In this document: piece by piece, positions 15,410 through 24,134 of the stretch | How positions within the stretch are numbered: position 1 is the first letter of the stretch | Layout of the letters: each line of letters begins with the position of its first letter | Assembly: GCA_946479785.1 (NCBI GenBank) | Contig: CAMLHQ010000041.1 | Location: 1 to 26,684 of the forward strand | Direction of reading: 5' to 3' | Origin: an uncultured Nitrospira sp. | Lineage (GTDB): Bacteria; Nitrospirota; Nitrospiria; Nitrospirales; Nitrospiraceae | DNA length: 26,684 nucleotides | Made by a program: the position numbers and the translations under genes | The notes under the pieces: model-generated | The model's database searches: none | Told to the model about the DNA's origin: nothing | Seen by the model: the letters and a program-made list of their open reading frames with translations, nothing else

Positions 15410-16645
15410 ATGCCGGTCTACCAATACAGAGGGTATAAGGCGGACGGCGCCTCCGCGACCGGCATCGTCGATGCTGAAAGCCCCAAAGTCGCCCGTCTCA
15501 AGTTGCGTAAAGACGGCGTCTTCCCTACCGAGATGGCGGAGCATGAAGGTGCAAAGGCGATTGTCGCCCGTTCTGGTTCCGGTCCGGTTGCCGGAGTCGG
15601 GCGCTCCCCTGCCCTCTCCGTAACCGATGTCGCTTTGATGACCAGGCAAATGGCGACGCTTCTGGTCGCCGGTCTGCCGTTGGTCGATGCATTGGGCGTG
15701 CTGATGGACCAGACCGAGAAAAAATCGGTCAAAGGCCTGCTCGCCGACATTCGTGAAGCGATTCGCGGAGGCGCATCTTACAGCGCCGTGCTTGAGCGTT
15801 ATCCCAGAGATTTCTCACCCATCTACGTTCACATGGTACGCGCCGGCGAAAGCAGCGGCGCGCTGGATCAAATTTTGTATCGCTTGGCCGAATTCCTGGA
15901 CAAACAACTGGCACTCAAGAACAAAGTGACGAACGCAATTCTCTATCCGGCGATCATGCTAGTGGTCGGGACCCTCGTTTTGTTTTTTCTCGTGACGTTC
16001 GTCGTACCGAAAATCACCGCTGTCTTTGCCCATTCCAAACAGGCATTGCCATGGCCGACTCTCGTTCTAATGGAAGTCAGTCATTTTTGTTCGGATTACT
16101 GGATGGTGCTGTTAGCCATGGTATTGGCGGGGATATGGGGAACGCGCCGCTTCATGAGAACGGAAACGGGTCATGTCATGGCGGATCGGTGGCTTCTCAA
16201 GTTGCCGTTGATCGGCCAGGTCGCCCGCATGGTGTCGATCTCCAGATTGGCGAGTACACTGGCTACGATGCTGTCCAGCGGAGTCCAGTTATTGGATGCC
16301 CTGGACGTCTCGAGGCGGGTTATGAACAATCGCATTTTGGAGCAGGCAGTTGAAGAGGCCAGGCAAAACATTCGCGAGGGAGAAACCATTGCTGAGCCAT
16401 TGAAGCGGAGTGGAGAATTTCCCCCGCTCGTTACCCACATGATCGCTGTCGGAGAGAAAAGCGGCGAAATGGAAGAAATGCTCCGGAGGATCGGACAGAT
16501 TTACGACGGAGAAGTCGATCGAGTCATCACTCGATTTACCTCATTACTGGAACCGGTCATGATCGTCGTGATGGGCGTGATTGTACTGTTCATTGTGGTG
16601 GCCATTCTGCTTCCCATCTTTGAGATGGGCCAAATGGTACGGTAA
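15410..16645 (+). CDS. gspF: Type II secretion inner-membrane platform protein GspF
   Basis: Polytopic inner-membrane protein of 411 residues at the centre of the assembly platform. Two T2SSF repeats lie at about 75-198 and 278-400, each with a conserved (V/I)-x-x-G-E-x-S-G motif: VRAGESSGALD at 143-153 and VGEKSGEMEE near 353. Membrane segments are at about 177-199, 228-246 and 382-402, the normal three. The N-terminal segment MPVYQYRGYKADG is typical of the family. Length is standard. It starts two bases after the gspE stop, so translation is probably coupled. Confidence 0.95.
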   Translation: MPVYQYRGYKADGASATGIVDAESPKVARLKLRKDGVFPTEMAEHEGAKAIVARSGSGPVAGVGRSPALSVTDVALMTRQMATLLVAGLPLVDALGVLMDQTEKKSVKGLLADIREAIRGGASYSAVLERYPRDFSPIYVHMVRAGESSGALDQILYRLAEFLDKQLALKNKVTNAILYPAIMLVVGTLVLFFLVTFVVPKITAVFAHSKQALPWPTLVLMEVSHFCSDYWMVLLAMVLAGIWGTRRFMRTETGHVMADRWLLKLPLIGQVARMVSISRLASTLATMLSSGVQLLDALDVSRRVMNNRILEQAVEEARQNIREGETIAEPLKRSGEFPPLVTHMIAVGEKSGEMEEMLRRIGQIYDGEVDRVITRFTSLLEPVMIVVMGVIVLFIVVAILLPIFEMGQMVR

Positions 16646-16660
16646 GTAATGGTCAATCGA

Positions 16661-16666
16661 AGGAGG
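16661..16666 (+). promoter_or_regulatory. Ribosome-binding site deciding the gspG start
   Basis: AGGAGG lies six bases before GTG 16673. The in-frame ATG at 16649 lies upstream of this site and has no ribosome site of its own. Confidence 0.7.
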
Positions 16667-16672
16667 AAGCCG

Positions 16673-17173
16673 GTGGGTGCACATACACAAGCGGATCGAG
16701 TCAGGCAGAGGCTCCTGCAGTCCGAACGAGGATTCACTTTCATCGAAATCATGGTCGTAGTCGCCATTTTGGCGATCCTTGCCGCGCTGGTCGTGCCGCG
16801 GATCATGGGCCGTACCGACGACGCCAAGCGCACGGCGGCCAAGGTTCAGATCCGGAACATTGAAGGCGCCCTACAGCTCTACAAGCTTGACAACGGCGTC
16901 TATCCGACGACGGAGCAAGGGTTGAAAGCCTTGGTCGAGAAGCCGTCGGTCGGCGTCATTCCGAAAAAATGGAAGCTTGGAGGCTATATCCCCAATGTGC
17001 CTGAAGATCCCTGGGGCAATCCCTACAGGTATCTGAGCCCGGCCCCGGTCCAGCAGGGGCAATATGGGCAGATCAAGGGCGATTACGAAATCACGTCGTT
17101 CGGCACGGACGGCGAAGCCGGCGGCGAAGGGGTGAACGCCGATATCACGAATTGGAATATGGATAAAGAATAG
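16673..17173 (+). CDS. gspG: Major pseudopilin GspG
   Basis: Major subunit of the periplasmic pseudopilus, 166 residues. The prepilin leader is 20 residues ending R19-G20, with cleavage before F21-T-F-I-E25; E25 is the Glu at mature position 5. Residues 21-44 form the hydrophobic helix. The C-terminal loop D-G-E-A-G-G-E-G-V-N-A-D-I is the calcium-binding loop typical of GspG. I chose GTG 16673 on the strength of AGGAGG at 16661-16666; an ATG start at 16649 would add eight residues. A prepilin peptidase (GspO/PilD) must cleave and methylate it, but none is encoded in this window. The stop is two bases before gspH. Confidence 0.94.
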   Translation: MGAHTQADRVRQRLLQSERGFTFIEIMVVVAILAILAALVVPRIMGRTDDAKRTAAKVQIRNIEGALQLYKLDNGVYPTTEQGLKALVEKPSVGVIPKKWKLGGYIPNVPEDPWGNPYRYLSPAPVQQGQYGQIKGDYEITSFGTDGEAGGEGVNADITNWNMDKE

Positions 17174-17175
17174 AC

Positions 17176-17796
17176 ATGAGGCAGAGGGGTAGAGGCCAGA
17201 AGTCGTCATCCAGCGTCAGGAGTGAGTCCGGCTTTACCCTGTTGGAGTTCATCATGGTGCTATTCTTGTTGGGCGGGATGCTCAGTCTGGTTATTCCCCG
17301 AATCACAATCGGAGACAGTTTGAGCAGCGTCGGGAGAAAATGGGTGCGAGCGCTGAAGTCTTTTCAAGAGTTGGCAATGACGACTCAGAAGACCGTGCGG
17401 TTGTACGTCGACATCGATCAAGGGATCTATTGGCCAATGGTGATGGACGGCAACCAGGAAAAAATTCCTCTTGATCCAACCTGGGCCCAACCGACCAGAT
17501 TGTCTGAGACGGTCAGATTTGCCGATATCCAGGTGGGGGCCACGAGGAAAGACTCTGGTCGCACGGAACTCTTCTTTTACCCCAATGGACGAATCGACCC
17601 GGCGACGATGTATTTGACCGATACCGACAACAATCTGATGGGCATCCTGGTGGAACCAGTCACGGCAATGATTCGCATCACGGACCAGCGCGTCGATCCG
17701 CCTCAACCGTTGAGGATTCCCGATCGCATCCGGCCGTTACTTCAGCCGGTCACCGCCGGAGTACGATCTGCATTTCCTGTTGGCGCTCCAAAGTAG
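17176..17796 (+). CDS. gspH: Minor pseudopilin GspH
   Basis: Minor pseudopilin of 206 residues. The prepilin motif is S18-G19 followed by F20-T-L-L-E24 and a hydrophobic helix to about 43. The rest is a low-similarity beta-rich periplasmic domain. Assignment to GspH rests on its place between gspG and gspI plus the prepilin motif; sequence alone would only say minor pseudopilin. The leader is rich in Arg, Lys and Ser. It starts two bases after the gspG stop. Confidence 0.82.
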   Translation: MRQRGRGQKSSSSVRSESGFTLLEFIMVLFLLGGMLSLVIPRITIGDSLSSVGRKWVRALKSFQELAMTTQKTVRLYVDIDQGIYWPMVMDGNQEKIPLDPTWAQPTRLSETVRFADIQVGATRKDSGRTELFFYPNGRIDPATMYLTDTDNNLMGILVEPVTAMIRITDQRVDPPQPLRIPDRIRPLLQPVTAGVRSAFPVGAPK

Positions 17797-17812
17797 CGCA
17801 TTCCACAGAAGA

Positions 17813-18283
17813 ATGAGTGCGACGATAACAGCTATGCGAAGCTCTCAGATGACGAGGCATTTCCCTTTAAACAACTCGAGCGGCTTCACGCTACTCGAAG
17901 TGATGATTTCAATCGCGATCCTGGCGTTGGCATTACCGATCCTGCTTGGATTGCGGAATTGGGATCTCGATCTACAGTCTCGTGCCGCAGATATCACCGC
18001 TGCCACGATGTTGGCCCAGGAAAAACTGATTGAAGCAGAGTTGAGTTCGGTCTTTCCCCTTGGAGAAACCACCGGGGATTTCCGAAATCCCCCTCCGGGC
18101 TACCAGGCGCTCGGTGACATCGCCAATCGCGCGGACAAGTATCGGTGGAAGCGCATCGTCACCTCAACACCGTTGAATGCGGTTCGTGAGGTCAAGATCC
18201 AAATTCTCTGGCAACAAGGGTCTACGGATGAAGTGCTCGAGGCCAACACCTATGTGTTCGCACCACCCAGTACAGGCTTCTGA
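17813..18283 (+). CDS. gspI: Minor pseudopilin GspI
   Basis: Minor pseudopilin of 156 residues that, with J and K, forms the tip complex of the pseudopilus. The prepilin site is S23-G24 before F25-T-L-L-E29, with a hydrophobic helix to about 46. The T2SSI-like core (AADITAATMLAQEKLIEAELSS) is recognisable: a stretch after the helix with A-x-x-L-A-Q-x-K-L. The ATG at 17813 lies 17 bases after gspH; ATGs at 17834 and 17849 are alternatives that shorten only the leader. Its 3' end overlaps the start of gspJ. Confidence 0.85.
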   Translation: MSATITAMRSSQMTRHFPLNNSSGFTLLEVMISIAILALALPILLGLRNWDLDLQSRAADITAATMLAQEKLIEAELSSVFPLGETTGDFRNPPPGYQALGDIANRADKYRWKRIVTSTPLNAVREVKIQILWQQGSTDEVLEANTYVFAPPSTGF

Positions 18284-18875
18284 ACGAGGATTTACCCTCG
18301 TCGAGGTGTTGTTGGCCACGGCGCTTGTGGCGGTCATTGCCGCCATGGTGTTCGGGTCGTTGCAGCTGAGCACCGCGGCGATCGACCGCGCCCGCATTAC
18401 AGCGGCGAGGGAACAGGTCTTGAGAAGCACATTGCGCATCATGGCAGAAGAATTGACCGCCTCCGTGTCTAATCCTATCGGACCTTGGATGGGACTCAAT
18501 TCGACGCAAGAGGGGCAGCCGGCCGATACTGTGGCCTTCCTCACGCTCGGTCAATTTCGAGGCGTGGAATCCGCGCAGGAAACGGAGGTAGTTCGGATCG
18601 TCTATGCGCGGGAAGGCGATCGCCTCCTTCGGTTCATCAGGCGCAATCTTTATGGGCTCACTGACGAAAGCGTGGATCAGTTGGAACTGGCGAAACATGT
18701 CAAAGGGTTCAATCTTCGATACTACGATTCCCAAGCCAATGTCTGGTCCGACGAATGGGACGGGCGAACGAGAACTGCCTCGCCAAGCGCGGTACTGATC
18801 GAATTGATCTTGACGCAAGACGATGACGAACTGCGCACCGTTCGTCAATGGGTGCCGGTGGGGGTGCGATCATGA
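18228..18875 (+). CDS. gspJ: Minor pseudopilin GspJ
   Basis: Minor pseudopilin of 215 residues. The prepilin motif is R20-G21 before F22-T-L-V-E26, then a hydrophobic helix to about 44. A GspJ-type periplasmic domain follows (VLRSTLRIMAEELTA, then a beta-rich region with VERIVYAREG-like and LRYYDSQANVWSDEWDG strands). The latter is the characteristic 'W..W' part of GspJ. The start is within gspI: ATG 18228 has AAGGG seven bases before; ATG 18252 with GAGG is the alternative and gives a 13-residue leader. The stop TGA overlaps the ATG of gspN as ATGA. Confidence 0.86.
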   Translation: MKCSRPTPMCSHHPVQASERGFTLVEVLLATALVAVIAAMVFGSLQLSTAAIDRARITAAREQVLRSTLRIMAEELTASVSNPIGPWMGLNSTQEGQPADTVAFLTLGQFRGVESAQETEVVRIVYAREGDRLLRFIRRNLYGLTDESVDQLELAKHVKGFNLRYYDSQANVWSDEWDGRTRTASPSAVLIELILTQDDDELRTVRQWVPVGVRS

Positions 18876-19774
18876 CGGGTCGCCTTTCTTGGCCATCGAC
18901 ATTTACCTTGAAGAAGGAGCCTATGGCCTGGGTGCTCGGCGGGCTGGGCAGTTTTCTCCTGTTTCTCTATCTCACCTTTCCCTTTGGCACATTGCAGGGG
19001 AGGATTATCTCGGAATTGACCAGAGCGACGGGGGGAGAAATCCGAGCGGTCGAGTGGTCACCTGGAATTCCTGTCGCTGTGGAATGGCGGGATCTGACTT
19101 GGACGAAACCAGGCGGCGCGACCATTCCCGTTCAACTGATGCGGCTTAATGTGGGGGTGCTCGGCTTACTCATCGGAAAGCAGACAGTGGATGCGTTCGT
19201 ACAGTTCCCCGGTGGCGGCCAGGCCGGCGCCGGAAGAGCGACAGGAACCGTTAGCGCCTCATCGTGGTCGTTTCTGGGACCGGTCTCGTTGAAGGCGCAC
19301 CTACAACAAGTCGATCTGGCTGCGGTCGTTAAACCCTTTGTAGCGAAGGGACTTCTGCAAGCCGATGTCGTCCAGCGGTGGGAGAATCGCGGCAAGGAAG
19401 GAATCGCGTTCAGAGGTGACGGTTCATGGAAAGCAGAAATCAAGGAATTGGTACTGGAACGGATCCCCTTTGGAACGGCGGCCATTCCTTCTCTCAGCTT
19501 TAGCCGAGTGACACTTACCGTGACCTGCCGCGATGCCGTCTGCGAGATCACTGATTTTAAAGGCGATGGACCTGACGGGACTGTGACGGCGCAGGGACGT
19601 CTCCTGCTCCAGCAACCGGTTCAGTTGAGCACGTTGGATCTCACTGTGACAGCGCTGGCTGGAGCAGGATGGGCTCAGAAGGCGGCAAATCTGCCGATTC
19701 CACCGCTTCCGCCCGGCACTCCCCTGACGTTCAAGCTTGCAGGGTCAGTCGCAAATCCCAAGCTAACCTTGTAA
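18872..19774 (+). CDS. gspN: Type II secretion protein GspN
   Basis: Bitopic inner-membrane protein of 300 residues, with a membrane segment at about 18-38 and a large beta-rich periplasmic part. It resembles GspN of the long delta-proteobacterial and Nitrospira-type clusters (FPFGTLQGRIISELTRATGG near the membrane, then layered beta segments and an LAGSVANPKLTL end). The role of GspN is poorly defined; many systems lack it. I chose ATG 18872, which overlaps the gspJ stop as ATGA; ATG 18848 is also in frame. The 59 bases to gspL hold nothing recognisable. Assignment rests on position plus general similarity, so it is less certain than its neighbours. Confidence 0.75.
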   Translation: MTGRLSWPSTFTLKKEPMAWVLGGLGSFLLFLYLTFPFGTLQGRIISELTRATGGEIRAVEWSPGIPVAVEWRDLTWTKPGGATIPVQLMRLNVGVLGLLIGKQTVDAFVQFPGGGQAGAGRATGTVSASSWSFLGPVSLKAHLQQVDLAAVVKPFVAKGLLQADVVQRWENRGKEGIAFRGDGSWKAEIKELVLERIPFGTAAIPSLSFSRVTLTVTCRDAVCEITDFKGDGPDGTVTAQGRLLLQQPVQLSTLDLTVTALAGAGWAQKAANLPIPPLPPGTPLTFKLAGSVANPKLTL

Positions 19775-19833
19775 GATACGCTACTCGATGAACAGGCTTC
19801 AGTGGCCATTAAAATGGGAACAGCCTTTACGCG

Positions 19834-21402
19834 ATGATTGCCGAATGTGTTGGGCTTGATATCGGGCAGACAGCCATTAAGGCTGTCCGGTTCCGTCGGC
19901 GTTTGACCGGCCGGGAATCGGTCGAATACTTTCATCTTCCACTTCCGTTCGGGAAACCGGAAAGCCCAGAGCCAGCACGTCTTGCCGGGCATCTACGAAA
20001 CTTTCTCTGGCAGCATGGACTGTACGGCAGCGGCGACATAGTGACGGCCCTCCCCTGCCAGGATCTCTTTATTCGGACCCTCTCGTTTCCATTCCGCGAC
20101 GCGGCCAAGCTCGAACAGGTCGTGCCGTTCGAAGTCGAAAACCTGATTCCTATGGCGCTGGATGATGTGGCAATGGGCAGTGTCGTGCTCCCGCCTAGAG
20201 GAGTGGTCGAGGGAAGCCAAAAGCCCAAGGGAGCTGACGTGCTCATTACAGCGGCTCCGAAAGACAAGGTAGCTGAGCACCTCAAATTCCTTGCTGCAGC
20301 GGATTTGAAGCCGGCTGCGATCGGTGTGGACGGCATGGCGCTCTATTCCGTGACCAAATTTCTTCAGGAGGAAGGCTCTCCTGTTCCCGGCGATCTGGCG
20401 ATCATTGACGTCGGGGCCACGAAAACAACTCTGTGTTTGATCCACGAAGGACGGCCTGCTGTGCTCCGCACCGTGCTCTGGGGCGGGAACCATTTGACCC
20501 ATGCTCTGGCGGTTCGCTATGCGTGCAGTTTCGCCGAGGCGGAGCGACGGAAACGGGCCATGGCTGTCCAGGAAGTCGATGCGTGGCTGGAACCACTGTT
20601 GAAGGAATTGCGGGTGTCGCTGCATGCGTATGAAGGCACTGCACATCAGCGGTTGTCCCACTGCTGGGTATCAGGCGGAGGCTCCAAGCTCCGGGAATTA
20701 AGCGGACATGTCGCGAACGAACTGGGACTGATTCCCGTAGGTCCCAGGCAAGGATTTGGCCCTAATTGTCCCAGAGCCTTCTCGATCGCGTTCGGGCTAG
20801 CCATTCATCCGAAAATTGTCCGTCCGCGCTGGAAAAGCAAGACGATCGGCTCGGATGTCGCACTCGATCTCACGGCGCCGGCTGAAGCCGCTTCGGCAGG
20901 CGAATCCCGCCAAGATCGACGCTTGGCGCTCTGGGGAGGGCTGATCCTCGGACTTTTGGCGGCGGCCGACCTTTCCGTCCGAGTCATGGTGAAAAATTCC
21001 ACGCTGGCGCAAGTGAGGCAAGAACTTCAAGCGCAGTTTGCACAGTCGTTCGGTGCCGGTGCCGCGCCGGGTGAAGAGCTCGACGTCGCCCGCTACCGGG
21101 TGGCCCAACTCGATAAGAGCTTGTCCGTTATCGACAGCAGCCGCAATAATGTACTGGCAAACCTGTCTGATTTAGCCAAACAGCTTCCTCCCGGGATTCC
21201 ATTGACCATACGCGAGCTGACCATCGAGGGACTGTCAGTCCATCTCGAAGGAGAAACGAGCTCATTCGATGCCGTCGAAAAGATCAAGCAAGCCTTTATG
21301 TCGAATCAGGCCTTCCAGGGAGCAGCAGTGACCGATACGAGAGTGGGCGCCGTGGCCAACCAAGTGGTCTTCCGCTTAACCTATACGGTGCAACGACCAT
21401 GA
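19834..21402 (+). CDS. gspL: GspL with PilM-like cytoplasmic domain
   Basis: Inner-membrane platform protein of 522 residues that recruits GspE. The cytoplasmic part (1-345) is an actin-like fold of PilM type: G7-L-D-I-G-Q-T phosphate-1 loop, I190-I-D-V-G-A-T phosphate-2 loop, and W-V-S-G-G-G-S-K adenosine loop at 278-285. A membrane helix at 364-383 follows, then a coiled region and a periplasmic ferredoxin-like domain (about 430-520, LPPGIPLTIRELTIEGLSVHLEGET) resembling PilN. It is thus a fused PilM-PilN arrangement and longer than the roughly 400 residues of classical GspL. The nucleotide loops look intact, unlike many GspL proteins. The stop overlaps the gspM start as ATGA. Confidence 0.85.
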   Translation: MIAECVGLDIGQTAIKAVRFRRRLTGRESVEYFHLPLPFGKPESPEPARLAGHLRNFLWQHGLYGSGDIVTALPCQDLFIRTLSFPFRDAAKLEQVVPFEVENLIPMALDDVAMGSVVLPPRGVVEGSQKPKGADVLITAAPKDKVAEHLKFLAAADLKPAAIGVDGMALYSVTKFLQEEGSPVPGDLAIIDVGATKTTLCLIHEGRPAVLRTVLWGGNHLTHALAVRYACSFAEAERRKRAMAVQEVDAWLEPLLKELRVSLHAYEGTAHQRLSHCWVSGGGSKLRELSGHVANELGLIPVGPRQGFGPNCPRAFSIAFGLAIHPKIVRPRWKSKTIGSDVALDLTAPAEAASAGESRQDRRLALWGGLILGLLAAADLSVRVMVKNSTLAQVRQELQAQFAQSFGAGAAPGEELDVARYRVAQLDKSLSVIDSSRNNVLANLSDLAKQLPPGIPLTIRELTIEGLSVHLEGETSSFDAVEKIKQAFMSNQAFQGAAVTDTRVGAVANQVVFRLTYTVQRP

Positions 21403-21947
21403 TGCCGATGCTTCAAGAACGCTGGCGGCATATGGCCACTCGCGAACGGGCCATCGTGGCGGCCGGAGGAGCCGTCGTGATTGCCACCCTGCTCTTTCTT
21501 CTGGTGGTCGATCCGCTTTTGGTCAGGATTGACAAGCTCGAACGGCAAGTGGTCAGAAAGTCGAAAGAACGCGGCGAGTTGTCGGTCTTGGCTGCCGAGT
21601 ATGTTGCGAAGCAGGCCCGTGTCACTAAACTGGAACAGCGGTTGCCACCTGCCGAGGGCCAATTCTCCCTCTTGGCGTTCATGGAAGAAGCGGCGGCCTC
21701 CGTGCAGATTCGCGATCGCATCGTGGGCATGCAGCCACAGCAGCCGACGATCGTGCAAGGATACCAGGAGACGTCAGTCGATCTTCGGCTTGATGGGGTC
21801 CAGCTGCCACAACTGCTCGCACTCTTGGTCGCGCTCGAACAGGCCCCCTATGACGTGCAAGTGCGGCATCTCCAGGTCAAACCGAAGTATGACAATCCCG
21901 TGAACCTCGACGCGACGCTCAGAATCGTGTCTTATGCGAAAGCCTGA
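21399..21947 (+). CDS. gspM: Type II secretion inner-membrane protein GspM
   Basis: Bitopic inner-membrane protein of 182 residues that stabilises GspL. One membrane segment lies at about 18-38. A Lys/Glu/Leu-rich helix follows (to about 85), then a small periplasmic ferredoxin-like domain (about 95-180). It resembles both GspM and PilO. The ATG overlaps the gspL stop codon by four bases, and the 3' end overlaps gspK by 14 bases, a pattern of tight coupling. Confidence 0.85.
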   Translation: MMPMLQERWRHMATRERAIVAAGGAVVIATLLFLLVVDPLLVRIDKLERQVVRKSKERGELSVLAAEYVAKQARVTKLEQRLPPAEGQFSLLAFMEEAAASVQIRDRIVGMQPQQPTIVQGYQETSVDLRLDGVQLPQLLALLVALEQAPYDVQVRHLQVKPKYDNPVNLDATLRIVSYAKA

Positions 21948-22878
21948 TGAACGGGGCGTCGCCCTTCTTCTCGCCCTCCTCGTCCTTGCCCTCCTCGTTG
22001 CGCTGATCCTTGAATTCGACAGTGACGCGCGCCGCGAGTATCGTGATGCCGCGGCGTTCCGTGATAATTTCAAGGCCACGGTCCTCACCCGCGCTGCCGT
22101 GCAGGCCGCACGCGCCGTGTTGCAGCAAGATCTTCTCAAAGATAAACAAACAGGGCAGTTTTACGATGCACCGACGGATCTCTGGGCCTTTCCGATCGAG
22201 AAATATGCGATCGGAGACGGCCTCATGACGGCCCAGATTGAGGACGAACGAGGAAAGCTGAACCTGAATGATTTAGCAAACGTCGATCCGAATGCGAGGA
22301 AAGGCAAGATTCTCAGGGTCAAACGGTTATTCAATCTCCTGCAAATCAATCCTGATCTCGTCGATGCTATTGTCGATTGGGTCGATGTCGACGACATTCC
22401 CGAAGCAGCGGGAGCCGAGAGCGTCTATTACCAATCGCTTCGTCCCGCCTATCGTGCGGCGAACGGACCTCTGCAAACCGTGCGCGAGATCCGATTAATC
22501 AAGGGAATGACGCCTGAGATCATCGACAAGTTGCTGCAGTACGTGACGGTCTTTCCGCAAGATGGGGAAAGCCGCGTCAATATCAATACCGCCGACTTCA
22601 TGGTCTTACAAGCGCTGGATCCCCGCATCACCCAATCCATGGCGGGAGAGATCATTCAGAGTCGTCCATTTAAAACGATTCAGGATCTGGATCGTGTCGG
22701 CAGTTTCGCCGAAATCGCCAAAGAACTCCGTCTGCTCAACGTGTATGACGTAAAAAGCGATATGTTCTCTGCCCGCATGTCGCTGACGGTCAACGAGACG
22801 ACCAAATCAGGTGCCGTCGTGCTCCAGCGCGATCAAGCAACCGGTAATAGTGCGGTTCGGTACTTTCGTTTCCTCTGA
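21934..22878 (+). CDS. gspK: Minor pseudopilin GspK
   Basis: Large minor pseudopilin of 314 residues that caps the pseudopilus with GspI and GspJ. The leader ends R7-G8, followed by V9-A-L-L-L13; mature position 5 is Leu and not Glu, as known for GspK. The hydrophobic helix runs to about 27. The T2SSK region is clear: LNLNDLAN near 110, VDAIVDWVDVDD near 143-154, and V215-N-I-N-T-A-D-F. GspK normally lies between gspJ and gspL; here it is last, after gspM. No terminator is evident in the 67 bases downstream before the predicted pstS leader. Confidence 0.93.
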   Translation: MRKPDERGVALLLALLVLALLVALILEFDSDARREYRDAAAFRDNFKATVLTRAAVQAARAVLQQDLLKDKQTGQFYDAPTDLWAFPIEKYAIGDGLMTAQIEDERGKLNLNDLANVDPNARKGKILRVKRLFNLLQINPDLVDAIVDWVDVDDIPEAAGAESVYYQSLRPAYRAANGPLQTVREIRLIKGMTPEIIDKLLQYVTVFPQDGESRVNINTADFMVLQALDPRITQSMAGEIIQSRPFKTIQDLDRVGSFAEIAKELRLLNVYDVKSDMFSARMSLTVNETTKSGAVVLQRDQATGNSAVRYFRFL

Positions 22879-22931
22879 TCCGGTCCGTCATCGATTCCCC
22901 TTCCAAAGTTAACAAACCTGTAACACTGAGG

Positions 22932-22962
22932 TTACCTGGCTGCAATTGCTTTACGCTATGGT
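22932..22962 (+). promoter_or_regulatory. Weak candidate promoter and inverted repeat upstream of pstS
   Basis: TTACCT (22932-22937) and TATGGT (22957-22962) with a 19-base spacer are a poor sigma70 match. GTAAC (22920-22924) and GTTAC (22931-22935) form an inverted repeat overlapping the -35. A phosphate-responsive site was considered but is not well supported. Confidence 0.25.
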
Positions 22963-22996
22963 GGAGAAAGCAACGAGCGGCAGTTTCGACCATAAC

Positions 22997-23003
22997 AAGG
23001 AGG
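22997..23003 (+). promoter_or_regulatory. Ribosome-binding site deciding the pstS start
   Basis: AAGGAGG lies eight bases before ATG 23012. The in-frame ATG at 22946 lies far upstream and would place 22 residues before the signal peptide. Confidence 0.75.
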
Positions 23004-23011
23004 ATGCGAAG

Positions 23012-24115
23012 ATGTTTCAACGGAACTACCAGTCTAATCGGCTGGCAGCACGAAGCTTGGGCGTCACGGGTATGGTGCTGTGTGCCATATTGACAGCCAT
23101 TCCGCCTGTGAATGCAAAGGCTGAACAAGTCGGTCCGTTCGCATCGGTGAATGTCGACGCCAATCTTGCCCGCTATAATCCGCAGTCACAAGTGACTGGA
23201 GGATTTAAAGTGCAGGGATCGGACACCATGTATCCCTTATTGTCGCGCCTCAGCCTGGAATTTCAACGACGCCAACCAAAGGTGACCTTTGATATCCGAG
23301 GCGGCGGCTCTACCCAAGCGATCGCAAAATTCTTAGAACCGCCTCCCGAGAAGGTTGGAAAGGTTGTGGTCATCGATGAACGGTCCTTTCCTCCGCTGAT
23401 CTCCACATCGCGTGAGCTCTTCGATGACGAAATCAAACAGTTCGTGTCTCAGCATGGATACGAACCCATGGCGGTGCCGGTCGCAGTGGATGCCGTCGCC
23501 CTTTATGTGCACAAGGACAATCCCTTGCAGGGTCTCACCTTGGATCAGGTGGATGCAATCTTCTCGACCACGAGAAATCGGGGCTACAAGACCGCCATCA
23601 CAAAATGGGGGCAACTTGGTCTAACTGATGGATGGGAAAATGCAAAGATCGAACTCTACGGGAGGGATCGGAAGTCAGGGACTAGAGCGTTCTTCCAGGA
23701 GCATTGTCTCGCCGGTGGAGAATTTATGCCAGGTCTGCATGAAGACCCCGGAGCGGCATCGGTCATCTTAGATCTCAGCCGGACTCAAACCGGCATTGGT
23801 TACAGCGGCTTTGGATTGCAGAGTTCGAATGTCCGCATTCTGCCGCTGGCAGAGGCTGCGGGAATGCCGTTCATTACTCCCTCTTCAGCGACCGTTGCTA
23901 ACCAAACGTATCCCCTGAGACGCGTGCTGTACCTGTACATTGACAAGAATCCGAAGGCTCCGTTGCCGCCCGCGGTGAAAGAATTCTTGACCTTTGTCAT
24001 GAGTCAGGAAGGACAAGAGGCCGTGATCAAGGCAGGTTTCTTTCCCTTGCCCATAAATCAGGTGACCAAGGAGGCGGTTGCCCTGAAGGCCACCACCCCC
24101 GCGACCGTTCGCTGA
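23012..24115 (+). CDS. pstS: PstS-family phosphate-binding protein
   Basis: Exported substrate-binding protein of 367 residues. The signal peptide is long (1-37), with Arg-containing n-region, hydrophobic core 17-30 and an A-K-A cleavage site before E38. The PstS fold is shown by V67-Q-G-S-D-T-M (ligand loop), I95-R-G-G-G-S-T (second loop), Y-G-R-D-R-K-S-G-T-R (third loop) and the C-terminal LYLYIDKNP segment. Family members bind phosphate in the periplasm and hand it to PstCA. No pstC, pstA, pstB or phoU lies nearby, so it either serves a transporter encoded elsewhere or has another ligand or structural role. AAGGAGG sets the start. It converges with a lipoprotein gene across 19 bases. Confidence 0.88.
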   Translation: MFQRNYQSNRLAARSLGVTGMVLCAILTAIPPVNAKAEQVGPFASVNVDANLARYNPQSQVTGGFKVQGSDTMYPLLSRLSLEFQRRQPKVTFDIRGGGSTQAIAKFLEPPPEKVGKVVVIDERSFPPLISTSRELFDDEIKQFVSQHGYEPMAVPVAVDAVALYVHKDNPLQGLTLDQVDAIFSTTRNRGYKTAITKWGQLGLTDGWENAKIELYGRDRKSGTRAFFQEHCLAGGEFMPGLHEDPGAASVILDLSRTQTGIGYSGFGLQSSNVRILPLAEAAGMPFITPSSATVANQTYPLRRVLYLYIDKNPKAPLPPAVKEFLTFVMSQEGQEAVIKAGFFPLPINQVTKEAVALKATTPATVR

Positions 24116-24134
24116 TAACACATACGTGTAGGGC

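Noticed and set aside
22918..22935. Pho-box-like sequence upstream of pstS
   Set aside because: By hand it matches the E. coli Pho box in only about 11 of 18 bases, and the distance to the -10 candidate (about 21 bases) does not fit the usual arrangement.
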